A DNA stretch of 64,000 nt from Acidovorax sp. GBBC 1281 (GCF_028473645.1 NZ_CP097269.1:566001-630000); one strand, 5' to 3'. Counted from the stretch's first letter, positions 17,055 through 26,340 are shown. Program-made: numbers and translations. Notes: generated by a model not told the origin, from the sequence alone.

Positions 17055-18290
17055 AGGGCCGGCAGGCGTTCCGAACGCCATCTGGTGGTGCTGTGGGCGC
17101 CCGGCGGGCAGAACCGGCCCTACAAAGTGCCGGAAGCGGTGACGGCCAGGCACAAGGTCTGGTACCCCTATATCCGCCGCTACAGCAGCACCGTGCAGGC
17201 CAAGGGCGAGGCGGAGCAGGAGCTGCTGAGCCTGACGGCCAAAGTGCCCTGGGACGACCGGTTTTGTCAGGCAACCACGGTGGCTTCGCTGTCCAAGCCG
17301 TTGATGCAGGCATTCCTGCAGGAGGTGGACAGTGCCTTGGCCGCTGATGCGGCCGACCTGTCGGTCGAAGCGCTGGGCCGGCAGATGAATGTGGTGGGCG
17401 GGCCTGCCGAGTCGCCCTGGCCCAAGAACGTGGGGCTGCTGTTCTTCAACGAGGCACCCACGGATTTCTTTCCGGGCGCACAGGTGGATGTGGTGGCGTT
17501 TCCTCAAGGCACTGGCGGGGATGTCATCGTCGAGAAGTCTTTCCAGGGCCCGTTGTCGCGCATGGTTCGCGAGGCGCTCGATTACCTGCAGCGCAACTAC
17601 CTGCACGAAACGGTGGCCAAGCACCCCCAGCGGGCCGAGGCCACTCGGGCCTGGAATTTCCCGTTCGCGGCGGTGGAGGAGGCGTTGGTGAATGCGGTGT
17701 ACCACCGCACTTACGAGAGCCACGATCCGGTGGAGGTCCGCATCGGCCCGGATGAACTGGTGGTGCTGAGTTACCCGGGGCCGGATCGGTCGGTGCGGCT
17801 GGAGGATCTGCGGACAGGCCGTGCCGTCAGCCGGCGCTACCGCAACCGGCGCATCGGTGAGTTCCTCAAGGAGCTTCGGCTCACGGAAGGCCGCGCCACG
17901 GGCATCCCGAAAATTCTCAAGGCGATGCGTGCCAATGGATCACCGGAACCGGTGTTCGAAACCGACGACGAGCGGTTGTCGTTCGTGGTGCGATTGCCGG
18001 TGCACCCGCTGGCCCAACCAATCACCGCGGAAGTCGCCGCGGAAGTCACCGCGGAAGTCGCGAGGCTTCTCGGGGTTTTGCAGGGGGAGATGCCCCGTGC
18101 GTCGTTGATGGACGCCGTGGGCCTCAAGCATGCGGAGCATTTCCGCAAGGCCTACCTGCTGCCCGCTCTGGCCGCGGGCCTGGTGGAAAGGACCATGCCG
18201 GACAAGCCGAACAGCAAAAACCAGCGCTACCGGATCACGGCGTCAGGCACCCGCTGGCTTCGGCAGCATGCAGGCGAGCGCGTTGATTGA
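17055..18290 (+). pseudogene. 5'-truncated AlbA/Schlafen-type ATP-binding regulator
   Basis: Residues from the GTG at 17085 (401 codons) match the middle and end of a family of about 500 residues whose members begin with an AlbA_2 (Schlafen-like) DNA-binding domain, followed by 'VLWAPGGQ-RPYK'. Here that first domain is missing: homology begins straight after the abrB stop codon and in the same frame. What remains is an HATPase-like fold ('FPFAAVEEALVNAVYHRTYE', 'GRATGIPKI') and a C-terminal winged helix. A linker has three copies of a 12-bp unit encoding (T/A)AEV, as usual in the family. No ribosome-binding site is evident at the GTG. It is probably a non-functional remnant; a shortened but expressed protein is possible. 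Confidence 0.75.
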
Positions 18291-18367
18291 ACTGAAGCAA
18301 TAGGTCGCAGCTGGATGATGGCTCTAGATGGTCGACGGGCCATACAGGCCTTTTCACCTGCCAGCGG

Positions 18368-18655
18368 TCAGTGCACCACCACCGGGTTCTGCGCCAGCCC
18401 CACGTAGCCGTCCAGCGTGTCCTCGACTTCTTCCTGCGTGGGGGTGTCGCGCTGCCAGGCCAGGATCTGCTGCTGGAACATTTCGGCCCACGAGCCGTCC
18501 AGGTACACCTCCTTGCCGGAGCGCTTGTCCACGATTTCGAAGCCGTGGCGCGCCAACTGGGGCGGGGTGGGCCAGCCTTTGGGGGCGCCGTCCGCCGCGG
18601 CATCCGGCTGCATGTGGACCACCACGAAGGTTTCGGAGTCATAGAGCATGTGCAT
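18368..18655 (-). CDS. DUF3567 domain protein
   Basis: A 95-residue acidic protein of unknown function restricted to Burkholderiales. It has the family's conserved 'MLYDSETFVVVHM' start, 'RHGFEIVDKRSGKEVYLDG' in the middle and 'AQNPVVVH' end, and its length is complete. It is transcribed alone on the minus strand; the convergent neighbour is the truncated AlbA-type gene. The recognition is from sequence memory of the family; no biochemical role is known. Confidence 0.9.
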   Translation of the reverse strand: MHMLYDSETFVVVHMQPDAAADGAPKGWPTPPQLARHGFEIVDKRSGKEVYLDGSWAEMFQQQILAWQRDTPTQEEVEDTLDGYVGLAQNPVVVH

Positions 18656-18878
18656 GGTGTTCCTCTGTCGGTGTATTGCTGTCAGATGGCCACCCAGGTC
18701 GCTAAGTTCAAGCCCTGGCGCTTTCGGCGGTCGGTGAAAACCCGCCGGCTGCGTGAAAACAGTATTTCATGAATCCTGTGCGCGGACGGCCTGATCCGCG
18801 AAGTAACCGCACTGTCCCACGCCCATGTGGGCGAAACCGCACAGGTTCTCGGGCGGTTCGCCGCGCCGCAAGCCGCGA

Positions 18879-20087
18879 TCAGGGCGGCGCGTTGGCGCTC
18901 AGGCGCAGGTCGGCGAAGTCGCCGTTGGACTGCGTGATGCGGATGCGCGCCGGCAGAAAGCCCAGCGACGGCGCAAGCCACAGCTCGGCCTTCTGGTCGT
19001 ATTCCTTGCGCGGCAGGCGCTGCAGCTTGAGCGCGGGGGTGGCGCCGCGGGGCAGGTCCAGCATCTCGGTGCCTTCCACGGTGAAGGTCCAGCGGTCGGC
19101 GTAGCGCGCGCCCACGGTGGTCAGGGTGATCTGGGTGCCGTCGGGGTAGCGCTCGGGGGCGGCGGCCAGCAGGGCGCCCAGCTGGATGAACACGCTCAGG
19201 CGGTCCTGTGCGCCGGCGCCGATGGCGGCCTGCGGCGTGTTGGCGCTGAAGGTCACGCGCCCCTGGCCGAAGTTGAAATGAGCGGCTTGTTCGCTGCGGG
19301 CCTTGTCGCCGAAGCGTTCCGGCTGCAGGCCGCTGGCGGTCACCTGGCCGGTGCTGGTCTGCGAGCGTGCGCCGATCAGGAAGGCCTTGATCTCCTGCCG
19401 GGCTTCGTAGCGGGCGCCGTCGTGGCGCCACAGCAGTTCGGCGCTGGCGCGGTAGTTGAACTTCTTGGCCTGGCCGCTCACCTCGAACTCCAGGCGCACC
19501 GGATCGGGCAGGCGCGCGGGCGGTGGCGTGGTGCTGGCGGTGTTGGCGCCAGCGCCGGGCGGTCGGATGTCCACGCCGGCGCTGCTGTCCTGGGCGCTGT
19601 CGGTGGGGGCCGATGCCGCGGCGGTCGGTGGGGCGGTCGGGGCCGAAGCCGTTGGCGCGGGCGGCGTGGCCGCCTCGGCGGTGGCAGCCTCTGCCGTGGC
19701 ATCTGCGGCCGGGGCCATGGCGGTGGTTTCCGCGGGGGAGGCCGCCGGGGCCGGGCCATCGCCGCCCGGCGGCGGTTCGGCGGCCTGCGCCGTGGGCTCC
19801 GGTGCCGCCGGTGGGGCGGCGGCCGGCTGGCGCGCGGGGGCGGGCCGGGGCCGGGGTTTGGCGGCTGCGGCCGGGCGGAGCGGCGGTGCAGGCGCCGGGG
19901 CGGCTTCGGCCGGCGGCGGCGCGGCGGGCGGCTCAGGTGGGGGCGGTGGCGCCACGGTGCGGGTGTGGAAGGCCATGCGCACCGGCGCGCCGCGATCCTG
20001 TCCGCCGCCCAGGGGCAGGCCCACCAGCACCCAGGCGTGCACGGCCAGCACCAGCAGGGTCAGCAGGACGAGGACGCGGCGCGGCAT
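18879..20087 (-). CDS. DUF3108 domain protein with long Pro/Ala linker
   Basis: A 402-residue envelope protein. Residues about 4-25 are a signal or N-terminal membrane anchor ('VLVLLTLLVLAVHAWVLVG'), then a 150-residue linker made almost only of Pro, Ala and Thr, then a DUF3108 domain (about 195-400) beginning 'LEFEVSGQAKKFNYRASAEL'. The Pro/Ala linker resembles that of TonB and would let the C-terminal domain span the periplasm. DUF3108 is thought to adopt a lipocalin-like beta barrel; function unknown. I chose the ATG at 20085-20087 since it places the hydrophobic segment at the N-terminus. The IclR gene lies 90 bases upstream on the same strand. Confidence 0.85.
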   Translation of the reverse strand: MPRRVLVLLTLLVLAVHAWVLVGLPLGGGQDRGAPVRMAFHTRTVAPPPPPEPPAAPPPAEAAPAPAPPLRPAAAAKPRPRPAPARQPAAAPPAAPEPTAQAAEPPPGGDGPAPAASPAETTAMAPAADATAEAATAEAATPPAPTASAPTAPPTAAASAPTDSAQDSSAGVDIRPPGAGANTASTTPPPARLPDPVRLEFEVSGQAKKFNYRASAELLWRHDGARYEARQEIKAFLIGARSQTSTGQVTASGLQPERFGDKARSEQAAHFNFGQGRVTFSANTPQAAIGAGAQDRLSVFIQLGALLAAAPERYPDGTQITLTTVGARYADRWTFTVEGTEMLDLPRGATPALKLQRLPRKEYDQKAELWLAPSLGFLPARIRITQSNGDFADLRLSANAPP

Positions 20088-20177
20088 GGGTTCAGTGTCC
20101 GGACGGCAGCATCGTCGCGGCGGTGGCCGGACGCCGGCCTGCACCGCCGGCGTGGCCCGCACGTGGCCCCGGCCCGC

Positions 20178-20966
20178 TCATGCGCAACCGTGGCCCAGGT
20201 CGCGCGACAGCGCCTGGGCGGCGGCGCGCAGCGGCGCGTCGATGGCGCCGCCCCAGGCGGGATCGAACGTGGCGATCGAGCCCAGCGTGGTGATGCCCAG
20301 GGCCAGGTGCCCGTCGGCGTCGAACACCGGGGCGCAGAACGCGACGATGCCCGGCAGCAGGGTGTCCACCACGCGGGCCGCGCCGCGCTCGCGCACCTCG
20401 GCCAGCAGGGCGTCGACGGCGGCGGCGTCGGTGGGCAGATCGGTGCGGCCCAGCTTGGCGGCGTGGGCCAGCTCTTCCTGAAGCAGCGCGGCCGTGGCCT
20501 CGCGCGGCAGATGGGCGCAAAAGCAGCGGCCGGTGGCGGAGGCCAGCAGCGGCATGACGTCGCCCAGGCGCAGGTTGGCGGTCACGGCCTGGGGCGATTC
20601 CTCCCAGTGCACGATGGTCGGGCCGCGGTTGCCCCACACGGCCAGCGCCAGGGTGTGGCCGATGGTGTCCATCAGCGCGGGCATGCGCTCGCGCGCCAGG
20701 CGCATCGCATCGAGCCGCGCGAGCGAGGCCAGGCCCAGCTTGAGGGCGGCCGGTCCCAGGTCGTAGCGTGCGGTGCCCGGGTCCTGCGCCACCAGCCCCA
20801 GGCGCTGGAAACTCACGAGGTAGCGGTGCGCCTTGGCGGCGCTCATGCCGGCCGTGGCCGCGAGGTCCTTGAGCATCAGCGGTCCGCGCGACCGGGTCAG
20901 CCCCTCCAGCAGGGCGAAGCCGACTTCCACCGACTGTATGCCTGCCCGTTCCTTGTCCATCTGCAC
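20178..20966 (-). CDS. IclR-family transcriptional regulator
   Basis: A 262-residue regulator. Residues about 8-70 form the IclR winged helix ('GIQSVEVGFALLEGL', 'GMSAAKAHRYLVSFQRLGLV'), followed by the effector domain with 'LARERMPALMDTIGHTLALAVWGNRGPTI'-like block and 'GIVAFCAPVFDADGHLALGITTLG'. The start is a GTG at 20966 with GGAA six bases upstream, or an ATG two codons later. It faces a fumarylacetoacetase-family gene across 101 bases that contain a perfect 7-bp-arm palindrome, so it probably controls that operon and itself. The inducer would be an aromatic or organic-acid intermediate (inference). Confidence 0.93.
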   Translation of the reverse strand: MQMDKERAGIQSVEVGFALLEGLTRSRGPLMLKDLAATAGMSAAKAHRYLVSFQRLGLVAQDPGTARYDLGPAALKLGLASLARLDAMRLARERMPALMDTIGHTLALAVWGNRGPTIVHWEESPQAVTANLRLGDVMPLLASATGRCFCAHLPREATAALLQEELAHAAKLGRTDLPTDAAAVDALLAEVRERGAARVVDTLLPGIVAFCAPVFDADGHLALGITTLGSIATFDPAWGGAIDAPLRAAAQALSRDLGHGCA

Positions 20967-20989
20967 TAGAATTTCCAGAGTTTTGTTTA

Positions 20990-21005
20990 GTTAAATCAAT
21001 TTAAC
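20990..21005. promoter_or_regulatory. Candidate IclR operator
   Basis: GTTAAAT-CA-ATTTAAC is a perfect palindrome with 7-bp arms and a two-base centre. It lies in the 101-base region between the divergent iclR-type gene and the fumarylacetoacetase-family gene, in a locally AT-rich stretch suited to promoters. Its size and placement fit an IclR-family site; binding is inference. Confidence 0.6.
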
Positions 21006-21067
21006 CATTCGTAATTCGTGCCGGGCACCCGCCGCCGGTGCGTTGGAAGACAAGAGGTCTGAGCCCC

Positions 21068-22075
21068 ATGAAACTCGCCACCTACAAAGATGGTTCCCGC
21101 GACGGCCAGCTGGTCGTCGTCTCCCGCGACCTGAGCACGGCCCATTATGCGACCGGCATCGCGAGCCGCCTGCAGCAGGTGCTGGACGACTGGGGCTTCC
21201 TGTCGCCCCAACTGCAGGACCTGTACGACCAGCTCAACGCCGGCCGCGCCCCGCACGCGTTTCCCTTCGATCCCGCCCAGTGCATGGCCCCGCTGCCGCG
21301 CGCCTACCAGTGGGCGGACGGCTCCGCCTACATCAACCACGTCGAACTGGTGCGAAAAGCGCGCAACTCCGAGGTGCCCGAGAGCTTCTACACCGACCCG
21401 CTGATGTACCAGGGCGGCAGCGACGACTTCATCGGCCCGCGCGACGACGTGGTCGTGCCGAGCGAGGCCATGGGCATCGACTTCGAGGCCGAGATCGCCG
21501 TCGTCACCGGCGACGTGAAGATGGGCACCACGCCCGAGCAGGCGCTGGACGGCATCCGCCTGGTCATGCTGGCCAACGACGTCTCGCTGCGCAACCTCAT
21601 CCCGGCCGAACTGGCCAAGGGCTTCGGCTTCTTCCAGTCCAAGCCCGCCACCGCGTTCAGCCCGGTCGCCATCACGCTCGACGAACTGGGCGACGCCTGG
21701 GACCAGGGCCGCGTGAACCTCACGCTGCAATCGACCTGGAACGGCCGCAAGGTCGGCATGTGCGATGCCGGCCCCGAGATGACCTTCCACTTCGGCCAGC
21801 TCATCGCCCACGTGGCCAAGACGCGCAACGTGCGCGCGGGCTCCATCATCGGCAGCGGCACGGTCAGCAACCGCGGCGTGGAGCAGAACGGCCGCACCGA
21901 GTGGCCCAAGGGCTACAGTTGCATCGCCGAAAAGCGCTGCATCGAGACCATCCAGGACGGCAAGCCCTCCACCGAGTTCATGAAGTTCGGCGACACCATC
22001 CGCATCGAGATGAAGAACAAGGCTGGCCAGAGCCTGTTCGGCGCCATCGACCAGAACATCGCGGCCCCGCAATGA
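21068..22075 (+). CDS. Fumarylacetoacetate hydrolase-family protein
   Basis: A 335-residue enzyme of the FAH superfamily, which cleaves C-C bonds or decarboxylates beta-keto acids using a divalent metal. The metal and substrate region is seen in 'MGIDFEAEIAVVTGDV' (E-x-E), 'MLANDVSLRNLIPAEL', 'FGFFQSKPATAFSP' and the glycine-rich 'GSIIGSGTVSNRG'. The length and the N-terminal 'MKLATYKDGSRDGQLVVVS' fit the FAH type found in tyrosine/homogentisate degradation, but no homogentisate dioxygenase or maleylacetoacetate isomerase is in the window, so the exact substrate is open. The start ATG 21068 is preferred over a GTG at 21038. The next gene overlaps it by four bases. Confidence 0.93.
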   Translation: MKLATYKDGSRDGQLVVVSRDLSTAHYATGIASRLQQVLDDWGFLSPQLQDLYDQLNAGRAPHAFPFDPAQCMAPLPRAYQWADGSAYINHVELVRKARNSEVPESFYTDPLMYQGGSDDFIGPRDDVVVPSEAMGIDFEAEIAVVTGDVKMGTTPEQALDGIRLVMLANDVSLRNLIPAELAKGFGFFQSKPATAFSPVAITLDELGDAWDQGRVNLTLQSTWNGRKVGMCDAGPEMTFHFGQLIAHVAKTRNVRAGSIIGSGTVSNRGVEQNGRTEWPKGYSCIAEKRCIETIQDGKPSTEFMKFGDTIRIEMKNKAGQSLFGAIDQNIAAPQ

Positions 22076-23169
22076 CGACCCGCGCGGGGCTGGCCCGGCT
22101 CGCGCTGGCGGCGTGGCTGTTGCTGCCGGGCGCCTTGCTGGCGCAGCAGGCGCCGGCCATGGCCGCGCCAGCCGCTGCCCCCGCGAGTGCCGCCAGTGAC
22201 GATGGCCGCGGTGCCCCGCGCTCCTGCCCGCCGGAGGCGGCCCCCTTCGATCCGGCCGAGATGCCGCAGGCCCTGCGCCACGCGCGCGACCGCGGCCTGC
22301 TGTGGCGCATCGACAAGGACGGGCGCACCAGCTGGCTCTACGGCACCGTGCACGCGGCCGAGCGCGGCTGGATGTTCCCCGGCCCGACGGTGCGCGCGGC
22401 CGTGATGGCCTCGGACCGCGTGGCGCTCGAACTCGACCTGCTGGACCCGGCCGTGATGCAGGCCCTGCAGGCGGCCATGGTGGCCCCGCCCGGTGCGCCC
22501 CCGCTTCCGCCGGCCCTGGCCGCCCGCCTCGCCGCCCAGGTGGATGCCGCCTGCCTGGCGCCGGCGATCGCCCGCCTGCGGCCCGAGCTGCAGGCCGTGA
22601 CGCTCGTGGGGCAGTCGGCGCGCCGCTCGGGCGTGGACCTGGCCTACGGCATCGACGCCGTCATCGCCGGCATGGCCCGCGCGACGGCCAAGCCCATCGT
22701 GGCGCTGGAAACCCCCGAGCAGCAGATCCGCCTGCTGGCCTCCGACGACCCGGTCCGCACCGCGGCCGCCGTGGGGGCGGCGCTCGACCAACTCGAAGGC
22801 GGGCAGGCGCAACGCTCCATTACCCTGCTCACCCGGGCCTGGTCCGACGGGCGCCTGAACGTGCTGCAGACCTATTCGCAATGGTGCGAGTGCCTCGCCA
22901 GCGAGGCCGAGCAGGCCGAATACCGGCAGATGGTGGACGCCCGCAACCCCGGCATGGCCCGCGGCATCGCCGCCGCCCATGACGCCGGGCACCGCGTGTT
23001 CGCCGCCGTGGGCGCGCTGCACATGGCGGGCCCCCAGGGGCTGCCGGCCCTGATGGCGCAGCAGGGCTTTCGCGTGCAGCGCGTGGTGTTCCCCGCGCCG
23101 GTGCCGCAAGCCGCACCGCCTCGCGGGGCTGGAAATGATTCCAAGCCAGATCAGGCCCCAGCGCAATGA
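22072..23169 (+). CDS. TraB/GumN-family secreted protein
   Basis: A 365-residue protein whose ATG overlaps the stop of the preceding hydrolase (ATGA, 22072-22075), so the two are translationally coupled. A signal peptide covers about residues 1-24 ('LALAAWLLLPGALLAQ'), followed by a TraB/GumN (PF01963) domain. Diagnostic motifs are 'SWLYGTVHAAERGW' (G-T-x-H), 'ALELDLLDP', 'LETPEQQI' and the C-terminal 'AVGALHMAGPQGLPALM' with its A-L-H-x-x-G-x-x-G-L. The family is related to Tiki-type metalloproteases; its bacterial role is unknown. The last 25 residues are a Pro/Ala tail. Confidence 0.9.
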   Translation: MTTRAGLARLALAAWLLLPGALLAQQAPAMAAPAAAPASAASDDGRGAPRSCPPEAAPFDPAEMPQALRHARDRGLLWRIDKDGRTSWLYGTVHAAERGWMFPGPTVRAAVMASDRVALELDLLDPAVMQALQAAMVAPPGAPPLPPALAARLAAQVDAACLAPAIARLRPELQAVTLVGQSARRSGVDLAYGIDAVIAGMARATAKPIVALETPEQQIRLLASDDPVRTAAAVGAALDQLEGGQAQRSITLLTRAWSDGRLNVLQTYSQWCECLASEAEQAEYRQMVDARNPGMARGIAAAHDAGHRVFAAVGALHMAGPQGLPALMAQQGFRVQRVVFPAPVPQAAPPRGAGNDSKPDQAPAQ

Positions 23170-23172
23170 AAT

Positions 23173-23208
23173 CTAGGGCATATCGCTATCAAATCAGTAG
23201 CAAATAGA
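23173..23208. repeat. Comamonadaceae-type intergenic repeat, copy 3
   Basis: Reads CTAGGGCATATCGCTATC then AAATCAGTAGCAAAT; its reverse complement matches copy 1 through TTTGCTA...GATAGCGATATGCCCTAG. It begins three bases after the TraB/GumN stop codon and could act as a transcript end or boundary, but no U-tract is present. Confidence 0.7.
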
Positions 23209-23271
23209 AAAACACGGATGCCCACCGGCGCATCCCTTTCCCCCGACCATCCCCTTGAAGGAGACAAAACC

Positions 23272-24261
23272 ATGCACCGCAGAACCCTGCTCAAAAACGC
23301 CCTGGCCGCCGCTGGCGCCACCGCCGGCGCCGCCGTGCCCTGGGCGGCCCAGGCCCAGTCCGACTACCCCAGCCAGCCGATCCGTTGGGTCGTGCCGTAC
23401 CCGGCCGGCGGCGGTACCGACGTGCTGGCGCGCACCGTGGCCGAAGCCCTGCGCGGCCCGCTGGGCCAGCAGATCGTGGTGGACAACCGGCCCGGCGCTT
23501 CCACCAACATCGGCGCGCAGATGGTCGCTACCGCCAAGCCCGACGGCTACACGCTCATGTCGGCCGACAACGCCCTGCTGGCCTACAACGAGCACCTGTT
23601 CAGCAAGCTGCCGTTCAGCCCGGAAAAGGACTTCACCTACATCGCCGGCCTGAGCCGCTTTCCGCTCGCGCTGGTGGTGCACCCGGCCTTCGAGGCCAAG
23701 ACCGTCAAGGACCTGCTGGCCTACGCGCGCGCCAACCCGGGCAAGCTCAACTACGCCTCGCCGGGCAACGGCTCGCCGCACCACCTGGCGATGGAGATGT
23801 TCAAGAACCGCACGCAGACCTTCCTGACCCACATCCCTTACCGCGGCGCCGCGCCTGCGCTGCAGGACGTGATGGGCGGGCAGGTGCCCTGCATGTTCCT
23901 CGACCTGGCCGCCGGCCTGCCGGTGATCCAGGCCGGCAAGGTGCGGGCGCTCGCCATCGGCTCGGCCAAGCGCGTGCCCGGCCTGCCCGACGTGCCCACG
24001 CTGGCCGAGGCCGGCGTGCCCAACACCGAGGTCTATGCCTTCCAGGGCGTGCTCGGCCCCGCAGGCCTGCCGCCTGCGCTGGTGACCCGCCTCAACACCG
24101 AGGTCAACAAGGCCCTGGCCAGCCCGCCGGTGGTCAAGCGCATGCAGGACTTCGGCATGGAGCCCCTGGGCGGCACGCCCGAGCAGTTCCGCGCGATGGC
24201 CCGCGCGGAGGCCAAGCGGTGGGGGGAGATCATCAAGGCGGCGGGGGTGAAGCTGGATTGA
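23272..24261 (+). CDS. Tripartite tricarboxylate transporter substrate-binding protein (Bug family)
   Basis: A 329-residue periplasmic binding protein. The start ATG 23272 has a strong GAAGGAG site. The signal peptide begins 'MHRRTLLKNALAAAG' (a twin-arginine-like pattern) and probably ends after 'AQAQ' near residue 29. The mature domain has the Bug hallmarks 'PIRWVVPYPAGGGTDVLAR', 'VVDNRPGASTNIGAQ', 'HIPYRGAAPALQDVMGGQV' and 'ADVPTLAE'-like 'PDVPTLAEAGVP'. Bug proteins bind carboxylates and are hugely expanded in Burkholderiales, often as orphans; here too no TctA/TctB membrane genes are adjacent. Substrate unknown. Confidence 0.94.
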   Translation: MHRRTLLKNALAAAGATAGAAVPWAAQAQSDYPSQPIRWVVPYPAGGGTDVLARTVAEALRGPLGQQIVVDNRPGASTNIGAQMVATAKPDGYTLMSADNALLAYNEHLFSKLPFSPEKDFTYIAGLSRFPLALVVHPAFEAKTVKDLLAYARANPGKLNYASPGNGSPHHLAMEMFKNRTQTFLTHIPYRGAAPALQDVMGGQVPCMFLDLAAGLPVIQAGKVRALAIGSAKRVPGLPDVPTLAEAGVPNTEVYAFQGVLGPAGLPPALVTRLNTEVNKALASPPVVKRMQDFGMEPLGGTPEQFRAMARAEAKRWGEIIKAAGVKLD

Positions 24262-24380
24262 GGGCGGCGCCGATCGCGGCGGGTGCCCAGCGACGCGTGG
24301 GCGTTCGCATGGGCAAGGGGTGAATCCGGCAACGGGGCGGCACTTAAACTGCGCCCTTTCTTTTTTGACGCCGCTTCGCC

Positions 24381-24950
24381 ATGCATTCGATATCTCGCCA
24401 GCGCCCCGCCACCGAATCCCGGCTGGCATGGCTTCGCGCAGGTCGGTCCATCTTGGCGACCGCTGCGTTGGTGGGGTTCGGTGCCGGTCCGGCAGGTGCT
24501 GCACCGCAGGCTTTCCCGGTCCTCGTCGATGCCGCCTTCTCGAAACCGGCGGCTGGCCACATCGCTTCGGCCGACACTTTGCAGGCGTTCCTGCGCCAGC
24601 TCCACCGCAACCGGCACGAAAACCGGTTCTGCTTCGTGCAGGAGCGGCTGCCCCCTGACGCCGCGCATCCCACAGAGCGCGACACGATCTGGATGGTGTG
24701 GACCACGGGGGCCAGGATTTACACCTTCACAAACTACCCTGGCGGGTCGCGCGAAGATCCCAACAGCGAGGCCGCAGGGCTGGCGCACTCCAACCCCGTC
24801 CATTGGAAGACCGACGTCGTGGCCGACGAGGACGCGGTGGGCGGCAGCACTTACCTCGTGACCCGGGTCTGGGTAGACCGCATCCGGCAGGCGTGCCGGC
24901 GCATGGGCGTCGCCGTCCGGGTGTCGCGTTTCCCAGCGGTCGTGCGGTAG
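24381..24950 (+). CDS. Hypothetical secreted protein
   Basis: A 189-residue protein I do not recognise. It has a plausible signal peptide (residues about 20-40, 'ILATAALVGFGAGPAGAAPQ'), then a compact mature part with two cysteines ('RFCFVQERLPPDA' and 'IRQACRRMG') that could form a disulphide, and aromatic-rich strands such as 'DTIWMVWTTGARIYTFTNYPGG'. Third-position GC and length support a real gene. It lies alone, 119 bases after the Bug protein gene, with a T-rich tract just before the start; no conserved partner is seen. Confidence 0.65.
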   Translation: MHSISRQRPATESRLAWLRAGRSILATAALVGFGAGPAGAAPQAFPVLVDAAFSKPAAGHIASADTLQAFLRQLHRNRHENRFCFVQERLPPDAAHPTERDTIWMVWTTGARIYTFTNYPGGSREDPNSEAAGLAHSNPVHWKTDVVADEDAVGGSTYLVTRVWVDRIRQACRRMGVAVRVSRFPAVVR

Positions 24951-25176
24951 CGCTGGCGACCCAGGCAGGCATACCCCGATCCTGGCCGGGCCGCGGCGAG
25001 CGCCAGTGCCACTGGATGCTTTACAAACGGGCGTTCGCCCCCACCTCCGGTAGATTGCCGCGCCAGGAGAGACGGAGCGGCTCCTTGACCGTCCGCAGGC
25101 CGGGACGGCGGCCCTGCTCCGGCGCCTGGCGCACCACGCCAACCCATAACTTTCCCCCCTCTGGAGAAAAACCCCC

Positions 25177-26340
25177 ATGCTGAATTTCGACTTCCACAAC
25201 CCCACGCACATCGCCTTCGGAAAAGGCCGCATCGCCGACCTGGACCGGCTGGTGCCGGCACAGGCCAAGGTGCTGATCCTGGTGGGCGGCGCCAGCGCCG
25301 AGAAGACCGGCACGCTGGCCGAAGTGCGGGCGGCGCTGGGGGCCCGGCAGCACGCCACGTTCGCGGGCATCGAGCCCAATCCGAGCTATGAAACCTCGAT
25401 GAACGCCGTGGCGCAGATCCGCGAGGGTGGGTTCGACTTCCTGCTGGCGGTGGGCGGCGGCTCGGTGATCGATGCGGTGAAGTTCATCGCCGCGGCCGTG
25501 CCGTTCGAGGCCGGCGACCCGTGGGCCATCCTGGAAAAGCGCGGCGGCAACGTGGCCCGCGCGCTGCCGTTCGGCGCGGTGCTCACCCTGCCCGCCACGG
25601 GCTCCGAGATGAACAACGGCGGCGTGATCACGCACCGCGCCAAGGGCTCCAAGCTGGCCTTCGGCAGCCCGCACACCTATCCGGTGTTCTCGGTGCTCGA
25701 CCCCACCAAGACCTACACGCTGCCGCCGCAGCAACTGGCCAACGGCGTGGTCGATGCCTTCGTGCACACGGTGGAGCAGTACCTCACCTACCCCGTCAAC
25801 GGCGCGGTGCAGGACCGCTTCGCCGAGGGCATTTTGCAGACGCTGATCGAGATCGGGCCGCGCATCCTGGCCGCGCCCGAGCCGGTATACGACGACCGCG
25901 CCAACCTGATGTGGACGGCCACGCTGGCACTCAACGGCCTGATCGGCGCGGGCGTGCCGCAGGACTGGGCCACGCACATGATCGGCCACGAGATCACCGC
26001 GCTGCACGGCATCGACCATGCGCGCACGCTGGCCGTGGTGCTGCCGTCCCTGCTGCAGGCGCAGCGCGGTGCCAAGCGCGCCAAGCTGCTGCAGTACGGC
26101 GAGCGCGTGTGGGGCATTCGCACCGGCACCGAGGACGAGCGCATCGACGCGGCCATCGCCGCCACGCGCGATTTCTTCGAGCGCATGGGCATTCCCACCC
26201 GGCTGTCGGCCTACGGCGTGGGCGCGGACAGCGTGGCCACGCTGGTGGCGCAACTGGAGGCGCACGGCATGGTGCGGCTGGGCGAGCACCGCGACGTGAC
26301 GCCCGAGGTGAGCCGCCGCGTGCTCGAAGCGGCGCTCTGA
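25177..26340 (+). CDS. yqhD: NADPH-dependent iron-containing aldehyde reductase, YqhD-like
   Basis: A 387-residue enzyme, exactly the length of E. coli YqhD and alike throughout. YqhD reduces short-chain and lipid-peroxidation aldehydes with NADPH. Cofactor motif GGGSVIDAVKF lies near residue 90; the metal site is supplied by 'VVDAFVHTVEQYLTYP' (D, H), 'THMIGHEITALHGIDHA' (two or three His). The 'FGKGRIADL' start and 'DERIDAAIAATRDFFE' end match. It lies 181 bases before a DJ-1/Hsp31-like gene on the same strand, so the pair suggests a response to reactive carbonyls (inference). Confidence 0.94.
   Translation: MLNFDFHNPTHIAFGKGRIADLDRLVPAQAKVLILVGGASAEKTGTLAEVRAALGARQHATFAGIEPNPSYETSMNAVAQIREGGFDFLLAVGGGSVIDAVKFIAAAVPFEAGDPWAILEKRGGNVARALPFGAVLTLPATGSEMNNGGVITHRAKGSKLAFGSPHTYPVFSVLDPTKTYTLPPQQLANGVVDAFVHTVEQYLTYPVNGAVQDRFAEGILQTLIEIGPRILAAPEPVYDDRANLMWTATLALNGLIGAGVPQDWATHMIGHEITALHGIDHARTLAVVLPSLLQAQRGAKRAKLLQYGERVWGIRTGTEDERIDAAIAATRDFFERMGIPTRLSAYGVGADSVATLVAQLEAHGMVRLGEHRDVTPEVSRRVLEAAL

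Noticed and set aside
18020..18060. 12-bp tandem repeat in the AlbA-type remnant
   Set aside because: It is the usual (T/A)-A-E-V linker repeat of this family, not an independent element.
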